The notes under the pieces were generated by a model, which ran no database searches, had not been told where the DNA came from, and saw only the letters and a program-made list of their open reading frames with translations. Shown piece by piece: positions 11,768-22,654 of a DNA stretch of 64,000 nucleotides. The position numbers and the translations under genes are program-made. Origin of the DNA: Anagrus nilaparvatae. Lineage: Eukaryota; Arthropoda; Insecta; Hymenoptera; Mymaridae. Numbering within the stretch: position 1 is the first letter of the stretch; every line of letters starts with the position of its first letter. Location: contig JAKSXM010000231.1 of the NCBI GenBank assembly GCA_022575985.1, positions 5,086,501 to 5,150,500 on the forward strand, given 5' to 3'.

Positions 11768-13795
11768 TTATTTTTGCTTACTACAGGGTCTTCTCCTGAG
11801 TGATGATTTTTTCCTAGCTAAATAAACTGGTTGATTTTTCTTCAACTGTGATTTTCGCCTGAGTGGTCTTCTCTTTTGACCAGCTGGTAATTCTTTTTGT
11901 CTTAATTTTGATTTTTGATTTTCTATAACTAAAACTACTGAACACTTTGGATCTTTTTTACTATTATTACTATTAATATTATTATTATTATTATTATTAC
12001 AACTACTATCTAATAATTTATTGTCTGTTTTATTGTTATCATTTGATGAGTTATTTCCTTGCACTAAAACTAATAATTGACGCTCTTCTGTTTCACTTTC
12101 ACTTGTTGTTGGACATTGACATATTATTTTACGTTCTGGTAAACGTACTAAATTTTTAGTTACAAAACCTTGAAATTTTTTACTTGCAAAAAAATTTGAA
12201 TTTCCTGATTCTTTGATATTTATTTTTCTACCTCTGTATTCTTCGTAAAATATTTTTTCGGCATTGAAATCACTTATTTTAGGCTTTGGTGATGATGAAC
12301 TGGCAACACTTGATATCAACGAGGATGATTCTAATGTCGATGTTGAATCGCTTGTTTTTTTGTTTGCTGTATCTTGTCTTTCTTCAAAGTCACCTGACAT
12401 TAACAGCTTTTTATCGTCAAATTCATCGGATAAATTTGAATCGTTTGACCAGTTGTTGTAACTTTTTTTCTCGCCATTTTCATTTTCAGAATTATTTTCT
12501 TCATCTGGTAAATAACGCACTTCTCTCCATACTCTGCCACGTTGTCTAGTTGATCTTCGTCTTTCAGGAGGTACAAACAAGAATGGACTATCCGGTGCTC
12601 TATTTGAATTAGCAACTGGTATTTTTCGTCTTTTTGATAAATAGGTTGGTCTTTTTCTCGTACTACCAACTGTGCTTCTTCTAGATCTATTCGACCTTCT
12701 TGCTGCTACTGTAGCACCTGCAGTTCTTTCAAAGTAACCTTCTGAACTAACACTAGGAGACGGTTTATTGGAAGCATTTCTTTTTTTTCTACCAAATAAA
12801 CCTTTTCTGGTAGTAACTGCTGCAGCTCTAAGATCGGTAGTTAACCTAGAAAACGACAAGGACAGACTAAACCCAGACGTTTTAGATGATACGGTATTGA
12901 GTTTTGATGTCGATGAATCGATTGCTTTTTCTGGAGCCGACACAGTCCTGGTCACAACATAACGAAGTTCTTCGTTATCTTGATCATCAGGTCTTTCCTC
13001 AAAGCCAGATTCAATGCCTTGGTTTGACGAAGACAAAGAATAATTACTGTTTGCTGGGAAATTGGAGACTTTTGACCAAACATTTGTTGGACTCCTTGAA
13101 TGATCAAATCCATTGATGCTGTCAACTCTGTCTTCACTACCAAAACTATTATACTTACATCTAGGAATGTGAGGTGAATTCTCAAGTTCGATTATAACAG
13201 ATGAAATACGTTTTTTATTTTTTTCATTCTCAATATCATTTATTTTTCTCGAGGCATTAGGAAATGCGAAATTCCTTTTGATATATTTATTATCATGTGT
13301 TATGTAAGTATTTTCTGAAAGTCTTGATTCATGAGAAGAATACGAATCTAACCTTTGTTTTCTGTCTCTTGACGAATAAGATGAATCAACTTCATTAATC
13401 CATTGGCCATAAACAATAGTACTCGCTGGTGTATCTTTGCGATATTTCTTTTCGTCATCATCATCATCTTCTTCTACGATATTTTCTTTAATACCAATGA
13501 TTTCTATTCTTTTATCATTTTTTTCATCATAATCATATTCGTCAGATGAATTGCCACGTAATTGTATAATTGTTGGGCCAACATTTCTTACTCTGGATTT
13601 ATCATTCGTTATGACAATATTCGAAGATTTAACGTCAGTTGGTTTCTGTAGCCTTGTTCTTCTCTTACCACGATCAAGATAACTTTTTCGAATTGAAATC
13701 CTTTTAAAAGATTCGCTTCTTTCAAAGGATGGCTCGTCACGGTCTTTTTTACGACCGACGAGCCTCCTTAAATTTTCAAAGGAAAGAGTCCTCAT
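11768..13795 (-). CDS. Nested unrecognised basic low-complexity protein, 675 aa, inside DIP2 intron 1
   Basis: An uninterrupted 676-codon frame (with TAA at 11770-11768) in a region where random frames rarely exceed 100 codons. ATG at 13795 is the first ATG in the frame; the frame stays open about 100 bases further, but that part is T-rich and hydrophobic and looks like leader or intron. The N-terminus (MRTLSFENLRRLVGRKK, then an ESFKRISIRKSYLDRGKRR stretch) is compact, strongly basic and the part most likely to be conserved. An acidic run (EEDDDDDEKK), Ser-rich segments, an Arg-rich middle (AARRSNRSRRS, PPERRRSTRQR), an Asn run (CNNNNNNNINSNN) and a basic tail follow. No enzyme motif, signal peptide or convincing membrane segment is seen; it is probably disordered and could be nuclear or cytoskeletal. 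A GTAAGC donor lies 10 bases before the stop, so this may be a large exon rather than a complete gene. Its family was not recognised. Confidence 0.7.
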   Translation of the reverse strand: MRTLSFENLRRLVGRKKDRDEPSFERSESFKRISIRKSYLDRGKRRTRLQKPTDVKSSNIVITNDKSRVRNVGPTIIQLRGNSSDEYDYDEKNDKRIEIIGIKENIVEEDDDDDEKKYRKDTPASTIVYGQWINEVDSSYSSRDRKQRLDSYSSHESRLSENTYITHDNKYIKRNFAFPNASRKINDIENEKNKKRISSVIIELENSPHIPRCKYNSFGSEDRVDSINGFDHSRSPTNVWSKVSNFPANSNYSLSSSNQGIESGFEERPDDQDNEELRYVVTRTVSAPEKAIDSSTSKLNTVSSKTSGFSLSLSFSRLTTDLRAAAVTTRKGLFGRKKRNASNKPSPSVSSEGYFERTAGATVAARRSNRSRRSTVGSTRKRPTYLSKRRKIPVANSNRAPDSPFLFVPPERRRSTRQRGRVWREVRYLPDEENNSENENGEKKSYNNWSNDSNLSDEFDDKKLLMSGDFEERQDTANKKTSDSTSTLESSSLISSVASSSSPKPKISDFNAEKIFYEEYRGRKINIKESGNSNFFASKKFQGFVTKNLVRLPERKIICQCPTTSESETEERQLLVLVQGNNSSNDNNKTDNKLLDSSCNNNNNNNINSNNSKKDPKCSVVLVIENQKSKLRQKELPAGQKRRPLRRKSQLKKNQPVYLARKKSSLRRRPCSKQK

Positions 13796-14672
13796 GAGCA
13801 ATAATAAACAAAAAGACAAAAAAGAAAAAAATAATTGTCCCTGGCTTTTTTTGCCTACATTCGTAAATCTTTTTACACTTTCCCTCGAGTTAACCAATGT
13901 ATTTCAGTAATCCAAGGTGTTTTAACATCCTTGGTATTATCCATACCTTTTTTTCTTAAAAATATTGAGGTAACTTCCTCTACTATCAATAAAAAATATA
14001 ATAATTACAAAATATTATCTAAAAATTCAATAAAACATTATCTTTCGTTTTTTAAATTTTTCTTATCTCAAGTCCTTGCAAAAAACAGAGAAAATTATCA
14101 GACGTGTTCAAGGTAAAGATATTTTAACTTTGAGCAACAAGAAAATAAATAATTCTTTTATAGTTTTTTGTCTCCGGAGAAGATATTATTCAAAATGAAG
14201 AAGGAATGCATGCATAATAATCAAAACTTATGATTATATCATCGACGTTGAGGAAAAACGTAACTGCTCCCGGCTTCTTCATTCTTTACTTCTTTCTTTC
14301 TTTTCTCCTTCATATCTGTTTGAGATTACAATGATGGTCCAGCAACACTGCCAATAACGTACATTTTTCCTTTTACCTTCATCTTTTCTTGCTTTACCAC
14401 TCTCTTCTTCTTCTTTTTCTTCTTCTTCTCTGGCCAAGAAAACTTGATTTTTTAAGCTCTGAACAAAATATTTAATCACTTTGATAAAAAAAAAGCTTTT
14501 TCACTTAACACTGTAATAATCAACTTTTGTTAATTTTTCGTTACTGAACAACAATAATAAAACAGAAAAAAAAATAATAACAAAAATATAAATATTTTTA
14601 TGCACCACTAGTTAATTAAACACTACAGACTGTAAAAAAGTAAATATTTTTGATTCGCGAATTCTCAAAATA
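13796..14672 (-). other. Probable leader of the nested gene
   Basis: Between the promoter-like site and the nested ATG. It includes a purine-rich stretch (minus-strand GAAGAAGAAG runs at about 14400-14430) and a candidate donor AAG/GTAAAA near 14380. A pyrimidine tract just before the ATG (about 13800-13850 on plus, read as minus-strand T/C) is followed by AG within ATGAG/G, so a spliced leader is possible. No other gene seen. Confidence 0.35.
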
Positions 14673-14709
14673 CACGGCTCGCGTAAACGAGACGCGGCAC
14701 TCGACTGGG
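14673..14709 (-). promoter_or_regulatory. Initiator plus DPE-like core promoter upstream of the nested ORF
   Basis: On the minus strand CCAGTC resembles the insect initiator with the A as +1 at 14706. The sequence AGCCGTG then lies at +28 to +34, the position of the downstream promoter element (AGACGTG-type), with one mismatch. The surrounding 80 bases are unusually CpG-rich for this window. The site is 911 bases upstream of the nested ATG in the right orientation. Start-site assignment is inference from motif and spacing only. Confidence 0.5.
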
Positions 14710-15946
14710 GGCCCTGTGTGTTGCGATCATGGAAGAAGGAGTTAAACAGAGAAAGAGAGTAGTGGTATATGGAGGAGGAGATTGAAGAAAGGGAATGATA
14801 GTTAGGAGAGTATATTTACCCGTAGGTACGAAATTCAATGATGATGATGATGATGATGGTGGAAGAGCAAGTTGGCCCCTTTGGCATTTAAAAGTCGTGA
14901 TGAAGAGAGATGGAACGGCAAAGTAAAGAAAAATGAGAGAAGAGTTAGAATAAGATTTGCAAAATAAAAAAAATTGCTTTGGGTGGTATACACATGTATA
15001 ATAGTGGCATGCCGTTCGTCCACTCTCGCCCAAAGCATCCCAAAGGGGTATGAAAATAAATATGCATAGGTGTATATGTGTATTCTTTCTTACTTTATCT
15101 TATGGTATTTTTACAAAAGAGAATATATAAGAAGGTTTTTATATCTTGTTGCATTCTTCCTCGTTCAACGAGATAATACTGTGCGAGGAGGTTTTAATAC
15201 TTGGCCAATGTCCTTTTTTTTCTTCTTATTTTTTATCCTGCTATTCCGTGCGTGTATTTAGTGTCGGTTATTTTGAATCAAGATTCTTGTGTGGTACTAT
15301 ATAGAAATGAAAAAAAAAATGTTGTTTATGTGTGGGAAGAAAGATGTGTATATTTTATTTACCTACACAAACTCATTTTTTTGCGAAGACCTTGGACAAG
15401 GCCGTTTTATTCTTCACTTTGTTTTTTTTTTAATTTTGGCCTGTAATACAAGAAAATTATTTTAAAATTGAATGGTTTTTCTTGTAAATTTAAGATTGCC
15501 TGATTTCAATAATAATCAAATCGTGACGTTCCATTAGATAAAAATTTTCATTTTATTACACAATTATATTACCCTAAAGCCAGAGAGACAATCAAAAAGA
15601 TTTTTTTTTTAAATTTAATTCGAGATAATAAAAAAATTATTATTATTATTATTTTGAAAGTGATATTAATTAGGTATGAATTTTATTACACTGCCAATAA
15701 AATGACATTTAATATTCTTTGAAAATGATTCATCAATTGATATGGGTGGTTATTTTTAATCGAAAAATTTCAATATACTATTAAGGAATTTATTTAGTGT
15801 GGGAGGGAATTTATTTTATTTTGTAATTCTTTATTTTATTTACTATCACAAATACGTTTTTATTTATTGTGTCTATTTTATTATTATTTTTAATCGTGTC
15901 TGTATATATGATCAATCCTGTGTCAAACGCGATAGACAGTGATCTT
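14707..15946. other. Stretch upstream of the nested promoter, no gene
   Basis: Holds an ATG trinucleotide microsatellite at about 14838-14860 and an ATT run near 15637-15652. The frames of up to 122 codons on the minus strand here are low-complexity and I do not consider them genes. A donor-like minus-strand site (CGG/GTAAAT near 14820) could belong to another leader exon. Confidence 0.3.
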
Positions 15947-15949
15947 TTA

Positions 15950-16911
15950 GGCTGCTTCCACACGGAGCGCCTTAAACACAAAGTTATCTCAAACCTGTGT
16001 TTGAAATACATTGCGTAGTATATATGTCGTAGCCCCATAGGATAATCGGTTTTATAGGCTATAAGCCGGCCTATAGAGTAAAAATGCTCGAGCAAAATGC
16101 TCGAGACATATTTCGCTATGTAGCTGCGCGCTCCAGTTTTATAGCCTATAGGCCGGCTTTTAGCGTATAAAGCTGAAAGATGTCAGCTTCATAGACAAAT
16201 ATCAAAGTTTCGAGACTCTTAAGTTTAAATAATATAAATTTACCAATATTATGTCATGAATTGTTTATACTTATCTTATAGCTTTATTTACATTATTAAA
16301 TTCTATCAATAATTATAATAAATATAATAATAATAATAAATTTTTATAATTTTATATTTGACAAAATATAATAATATTTTAAATATTTTTATTTTATCGC
16401 TTTTCCTTGAACGTAAATGTTGTTTAATATCATATAATTCTAAATTTTTTTTAATAAACTTTTTTTATTATTAATATGGAGAAAATAAATAGCGTGTTAT
16501 TCAGCGTAGAAATGATCCAAAAGATCAAATTATAATATTTTTACCTATTGAAGAATGTTACGATGAATTACTTAAGGCTCACCAACAAACTGTAAATAAA
16601 GCTATAAGATAAATATAAATAATTCATGACATAACATTGGTAAATTTATATTATTTAAAATTAAGAGTCTCGAAACTTTGATATTTGTCTATGAAGCTGA
16701 CATGCTTACGCTAAAAGCCGGCCTATAGGCTATAAAACTGGAGCGCCCCGCTTCATAGCGAAATAGGCTTGCTCGAGCATTATTACTCTATGGGCCGGCT
16801 TATAGCCTATAAAACCGATTATCCTATGGGGCTACGACATATACATATATGTAATATAACTACAGATTTAACGCTAAGTTTGTGTTTAAAGCGCTCCGTG
16901 TGGAAGCAGCC
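15950..16911. mobile_element. PIF/Harbinger-like foldback element, 962 bp, with TTA target duplication
   Basis: Two long arms (15950-16292 and 16591-16911) are inverted copies of each other. The outermost 20 bases are GGCTGCTTCCACACGGAGCG on the left, mirrored on the right, and TTA flanks both ends (15947-15949 and 16912-16914). A 3-bp TTA duplication and termini beginning GG are typical of PIF/Harbinger MITEs. No transposase of that family is present. The loop (16293-16590) contains a short unrelated coding relic, described separately. Confidence 0.75.
16493..16612 (+). pseudogene. Relic resembling the integrase zinc-binding region of Ginger/GIN-type elements
   Basis: The plus-strand frame is open for 39 codons and contains DPKDQIIIFLPIEECYDELL followed by KAHQQT. 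The pattern acidic-x-CYDxLLKAHxxT resembles the segment just before the H2C2 zinc finger of retroviral-like integrases in Ginger/GIN or KRABD2-type proteins, where a GHGG motif usually follows; here it is replaced by VNKAIR and a stop. It lies across the loop and right arm of the foldback. The family link is from memory of the motif and is tentative. Confidence 0.4.
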
Positions 16912-16914
16912 TTA

Positions 16915-19333
16915 TGAAATGCTGCAAACCAAGAACTGAAACCAACCGGTTTTATTTAATATTTTAAAAAAACCAAAATTTTTTTTATTTTCTTTTGATA
17001 CACTTTATAATTTTATTAAAATATACTTGCAAACCATCTTAAACACACGTGTGTATTTTTGCGGTCATTCACTGGTAAAATAATTTATAATGCGTTCAAA
17101 TAATTCGATCGCAATCAATCACCAGAACGATTTATCTTGTTTTAATAACCGTCGATTAATTTTATAATTGTTATTTAATTGCTGGTGTATTATGTGAATA
17201 AAAAAGTCATTAGATTATTATTTTTTGTCTATTTTGGCGTAAGTTGTTTTAGAGTGTAGAAAATTTCCCATAGAATATTTAAAAATGGCGCCGAAATTCT
17301 TAATAATTTAATATTGCAATTTTTTTTCCAAAACAGGGATGCCAAAATTGTGCAACAATATTTTTGATTTTAAATTCAAAATTTTGCAATCTAATGAACT
17401 CCAAAATATTAAAAAAGAATTATTAAATTTTTACGTAATTTTGCATAATTTGATTTTTATATTATTTTAGTTACTAATTCGAACGAAATAAAAACGTGAT
17501 CAAATTTTTGAATTAAAAAATAGTTCAATGCAATTATACCAAAATTAAACTCAAGTTAAATAATATCAGTGCTAATTGAACATCGGTTTCGTTACGAATT
17601 GTAATTTAGGTGTGATTTGGATCATTTTATTTTTATCTAAAATTTACTTATTAATAAATTATTTTAGCAATTTATAAATTTAACCATAAATAAAAATTTT
17701 TTATTTGCAGTATTTTTTCAATGTATTGCCAATTCATGAATTTAACCTCAGAAACAATCGAGAAACAAATTGCTTAATAATTTTTTTCTTTATATATCTG
17801 ACAGGCCTTTATTTATTAAATTTTCTTTAGTTTTTCTTTAAAATATTGCCATGATTTTTAAAATTTTCTCAATTTCAATAAATGACGAATCCTTAAATAA
17901 TTTTCTTTCGCATTTAGCTATAGACCGAGTAACAATGTCAAAAAGGAACCTGAAAAGGAACCATTTTTAAATTTAACTTTCGATAATAAAAAAATTACTG
18001 AAATTTTGACAGAGAAAAACAAAAAACGCAACTACTCCTTATACAATATTCAGATCCCTATAAATTTAAATAATTGGTTAAAATATATTTTTTTAAATGC
18101 ATGAAAAAAAAACAAAATAAGATCTTTAAAAAACAAAAAATAAACGTGCAAAAGATATAAAGTTATAAGACACGTATGTAATTATATTGATTAAATTCGT
18201 GAGAAGATATTAAGGAGTGTATGTTTTCATCTTTAAAAAAATACTCGAAAAAATACTTGATAATCATTTTTTAAAAAAGCTATTTTGTTTTCATTTATTT
18301 CAAGTATTTGCCGAGATTTCCGAACTTAATTTATACAAATTTATAAGTGCAATGAAATTTTAAAAAGTCAAGATCAGTTTTGTAATTTTAAACGAGCTGG
18401 TATTTTTTGTTGAGCGGCGTATAAAAACAAGTCGGTTCGAGTGCGAAAAAACTTGTAGTATAAAATTTTCGTGGTTTTTATTCAGTTATTTGTAAGCTTT
18501 TATAGAATGAAATTTATGCCATAATATTTTTATATTATAAAATTTTGATGCCGAGGGCTTCAGAAAAGAACCAAAATTCCGACCAAAATTTCACGCCCTT
18601 GTAATAAAACATACTACCCTCCAAGATATTAAATACAAGGTAATTAAATGTCTGATAAAAAGATTTTCTAGTCATTCAAAAGATAAAATATAATAAATAG
18701 AACCTGATAGGATATAAAATTGCAAATTTAGAAAAATAAAATTCCAAAAGATAAAAATTTATTAGTGTTTTTCGTACACTTGAAACCCATAATCTCGTTT
18801 AGGTTTGCATTTTTAATACCAACAAACCACATTTCACTCAATATATTCTTCTCTTGCTTGCCTGTGTATAAATTTATCTTTTTTCTGATATTCGCATGCT
18901 CTTGCCATCATACACTCGACTGATTTGTTCATTGCAAATCTTGAAGAAGAAAAAAAAAATAAAAACTCTTTTACACACTCACTTATTGGTTTTTCTTACT
19001 TTTTTTACTTATTTTCTTCTTCTATGTAACTTATACATCTATATTTTTCTTCTTCGTCTTTGAAGGAGAAAAAAAGTTTTTTTTAAAATGTTTTATGATA
19101 TTACATATAATAATATATTCTATTAGAAGTTTGTATGATATACCTTTTAAGAATTTTTCTTACATGCATTTATTTTATATTTTTATTTATTTATTATTTT
19201 TCTTGGATATATGGGGAGTTTCAGGATGAGTTATGGTTACTTCAAATTTAGTCTTTTCTACTAGCTAAAATTGGATTTTTTGGCTAATCAAAATTTATTT
19301 CAAACTATTTTTGTGATTATATAATCACTTGTG
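16915..19333. other. AT-rich intronic stretch, no gene
   Basis: No convincing ORF or RNA gene seen. There is a pyrimidine-rich patch at about 18840-19080 (runs of TTCTTC and TTTCTT) and otherwise homopolymer-rich sequence. Confidence 0.35.
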
Positions 19334-19453
19334 TACACAGTAAAAAATAATTAACACAATAATACAACTGTTTAGTTATTTTACTACAGTTTAGTAAATA
19401 TTACAAAAATAGTAAATTTACTACAATTTTTACTATTTCATAGTAACATTACT

Positions 19454-21017
19454 CACGGTGACCTGGAAGCTCGCCTGGAAGCGTTTTATTATTCGAACAA
19501 AATGACAAAAAAAACCATATGGTGGGGTGTTTTCTAAACTAAAAAATGTCTACGAATTTCCTATCTGGACCTTCTATCCAGCTACTTTCAGCGTTTGCTG
19601 TCAATATTTTCATATTTTCAATATTGTCTTGATTTTTATAATGGATTTCCTTAAAATTATGACCCTGAAAAACGACAAAATTCGATTTTTCTCATATAAG
19701 ACGTGGTCGAATTTCTGGGGAAAAAATATACAAGATCCTCTTGTAAATAATATTCATAAAAATATATTTTGAAAACTGATTACCTTTTATAATGGATTTC
19801 CTCAAAATTGGGACCCTGAAACACGACCAAAATCGATTTTTCTCATATATAAGAGGTAATCAAAAGCGAAAATAAATGGTTTCATCGGATTCCTGGGGGA
19901 AAAATACATAAGTATCTTTAGTAAATAATATTTAGGAAATTTTATTTTGTAAACTAATAAACTTTTTTGATTGTTTTCCTTAAAATTGGGACCCTAAAAC
20001 ACAAAAAAAAAATCAATTTTTCTCATATAAGAGGTAGTCAAAAGCTAAAATAAATGGCTTCATCGGATTTCTGAGGAAAAAATACATAAGTTCCTTTAGT
20101 AAATAATATTCAGAAAAATTTATTTTGTAAACTATTATACTTTTATGATCAATTTCCTTAAAATTGGGACCCCAAAACACGACAAAAGTCGATTTTTCTC
20201 ATATAAGAAGTGGTCAAAAGCTAAAATAAATGGTTTCATCGGATTCCTGGGGAAAAAGTATACAAGACCTTCTTTTAAATAATAATCAGAAAAACTTATT
20301 TTGTAAACTGCTAACTTTTTATAATAGGTTTCCTTAAAAAACCAATAAAATCGATTTTTCTCCTATAAAACGTGGTCAAAAGCTAAAATAAATGGTTCCA
20401 TCGAATTCTTAGGGAAAAAATAGACAAGTCCCTCTTGTTAATAATATACAGAAAAATTTATTCAGAAAACTACAAAACTTTTAAAATTGGTCAACTTGAA
20501 ATTTGGACCTTAAAAGGTAACGAAAATCGATTTTTCTCCTATAAAACGTGGTCAAAAACTAAAATAAATGGTTTCATCGGATTCCTGGGGAAAAAATACT
20601 AAAGTATATCAATTGGAACATAATTTTAAACGTAATTTTAATCCCCTGAAAAAACTGAAAGTTTTAAGATAATCCCAATTTTAAGGAGGCCAAAAAAAAA
20701 ACTTTCGAGAGCTATCGTGGGCTCAAAAATCGATGTTTTGGTATAAATCCAACGAGAAACTTATTTTTTTTACTTATAATTTCGAGTTCTGCAGGCGCAT
20801 TAGGAATCCCGGATACTTAGAAAAAAAAGCCAGTCTTATAAAAAAATTCAAATCATCATTATTCAAATTATGAAAATATTGACATCAAACGCTTAAAGTA
20901 GCTGGATAGAAGGTCCGGATAGAAAATTCGTAGACATTTTTTAGTGTAGAAAAGACCCTAAGATACAGTTTTTTTTGTCATTTTGATCGCATAATAAAAC
21001 GCTTCCAGGTCACCGTG
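19454..21017. mobile_element. Inner inverted-repeat element with tandem-repeat core, 1564 bp
   Basis: The ends CACGGTGACCTGGAAGC (19454-19470) and GCTTCCAGGTCACCGTG (21001-21017) are a perfect 17-base inverted pair. Longer, slightly diverged arms of about 145 bases continue inward, including the shared phrase AAATGTCTACGAATTT. The core is a tandem array with about six copies of a 150-180 bp unit. Confidence 0.7.
19640..20600. repeat. Tandem array, about six units of 150-180 bp
   Basis: Each unit carries TCGATTTTTCTCxTATAA near 19684, 19834, 20014, 20190, 20352 and 20528. AAATGGTTTCATCGGATTCC and TTCCTTAAAATTGGGACC recur between them. Copies vary by point changes and small indels, so it is an old minisatellite within the transposon core. 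Confidence 0.75.
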
Positions 21018-21093
21018 TACTACAAGTGTAGTAAAATTACATAGATTTTTAGTAAATTTATTATACTTTTGGTAATATTACTAAACGGTAGTA

Positions 21094-21347
21094 CACTGTA
21101 AAAAGTAACTTTCTTACATATATTTACAAAAAAAATAGAACTTTTTCGAAAAACTAGTAAATTTTCAAAAAAATTTTGTTGATATTCGATAAAAATTTTT
21201 TTTTTTTTAATTTTTTTGTGATTTTATGAAAAAAGTTGTAAATTCACAACTATTTTTCGAATATTTACAAATTTTTTTGAAAATTTACTAATTTTTCGAA
21301 AAAATTCTATTTTTGTTGTAAATCTAAGAAAGTTACTTTTTACAGTG
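21094..21347. mobile_element. TA-flanked MITE, copy 1, inserted in the right arm of the outer element
   Basis: The terminal inverted repeat starts CACTGTAAAAAGTAACTTTC and is mirrored at the right end as GAAAGTTACTTTTTACAGTG, with TA at 21092-21093 and 21348-21349. The interior is largely self-complementary. Related copies are at 39927-40296 and, in part, near 37601-37710. Confidence 0.75.
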
Positions 21348-21387
21348 TAATATTGTGTTAATCAGGTGTTAATTATTTTTTACAATG

Positions 21388-22562
21388 TAGGGAAAAAAAT
21401 TTTTTTAAGTCTTTTGCAATCTCGTTTGCAATCGTTTGAACAGGAAACAAATTTCATTTGACTTGGAAGATTCTATTTAAAAAATGTGATTGATTAAAAT
21501 TTGTTATTAAAATCCATCAAAATTGCAATTAATTAACTTAAAAAAGACCAACAAATTTTAAAATGAATTAAACTTTCACAAGGGGAGAAAAAGTTTTTTG
21601 AATTTTGGCTAAATTAATGCTTGAACAGTGAAAATATTGAATGTAAATAACAAACGACCATACCCTAACAAAAATAATCTGAAGACATTTACAAATCCTC
21701 ATAACAACAGCCTTGACACGAAACGCCCCATACACACATTTACTTCAGATAAAACAAGGATGATTTCATTTGATTTTTTTTCTATTAAAATAAAAATTAT
21801 GTACGTTATTTACTTTTGCTTTTGTCTTGTCTTTTCATTCATGAATTTAATATGTAAAACAAAAAATAAAAACCAAAGTAACAAGAAGAATTTTTATTTT
21901 TTAATAGATTATAACTTTTTTATGGAGAAAAGGTATTATAAAACTGCGTGATATAAATTTATAAGGCTTATAAATGTCAATTTATTACATTAATAATTAA
22001 ATACAGACTATCTTTGAAATAATGAGTTTTTATATTAATTTTTATAGGTGTATACATAATTTTATAATTATAGTTTGTGTCTGTGTGTAGTATGACAATG
22101 TTTTATTAAGTATTTTTTAATAAAATGATGCATAAAAGAGATAATAATTTCATTTAAAAAATTTTTTTTTCAATTTAAATACAAAAGGTATGTTTTGTGA
22201 AAATTAAATTAAATATTTATTAATTTATTATTGTTTTTCAAATGTTTTATTATAATTACATAGATATTTGGATTAATATTGAATAATGAGAAAACCTGTT
22301 CTGAATTTTTTTTTTTTTAATTGAACATTTTTTAGAAAACACTTTTGATAACATTTTAATAAAAAATTTGGCTGAAATTGAAATTGTTTACCAAGAATTA
22401 CTTGAATTGATTACCCTAAAGCACTAATGACTGAAACTACTCTTCTCTAACACTCATCCAACTCAAAATTCCAATACCACTGCAAAAAGTTGCAGAGTGG
22501 CCTAAATGCATACCAGTGCACCTCTTTGGAATTCAAAATGTTGCTAAAAAGTGTGATTATAG
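21388..22562. other. AT-rich stretch between two transposon clusters
   Basis: No gene recognised. A 107-codon plus-strand frame at about 21628-21951 starts from a non-ATG codon and is low-complexity, so it was not accepted. Confidence 0.35.
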
Positions 22563-22654
22563 CGAGGGGTTGACAACTCAGAAGTTCACCGCACTTCTAA
22601 GACTTCTATGCACTTCTACCGAGTTCTTTAAAAATAAAAAAAAAAAGGTTTTAA

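Larger units (their letters stand above)
19336..21387. mobile_element. Outer TA-flanked inverted-repeat element containing two further insertions
   Basis: The left end CACAGTAAAAAATAATTAAC and the reverse complement of the right end, CATTGTAAAAAATAATTAAC, match in 18 of 20 bases. TA flanks both sides (19334-19335 and 21388-21389), the mark of Tc1/mariner-type insertion. Arms of about 115 bases pair once the MITE at 21094-21347 is removed from the right arm. Between the arms sits a second inverted-repeat element (19454-21017). No transposase ORF. Confidence 0.65.

Noticed and set aside
13796..13897. Upstream extension of the nested ORF by 34 codons
   Set aside because: It needs a TTG start, and its sequence is a T/C-rich tract resembling a splice pyrimidine tract or leader rather than protein.
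14665..15033. 122-codon minus-strand frame and overlapping frames upstream of the nested ORF
   Set aside because: Low-complexity Ser/His runs come from an ATG microsatellite. The frame lies across the promoter-like site and has no family resemblance.
21628..21951. 107-codon plus-strand frame
   Set aside because: It has no proper ATG at its beginning, low-complexity composition and no recognised motif.
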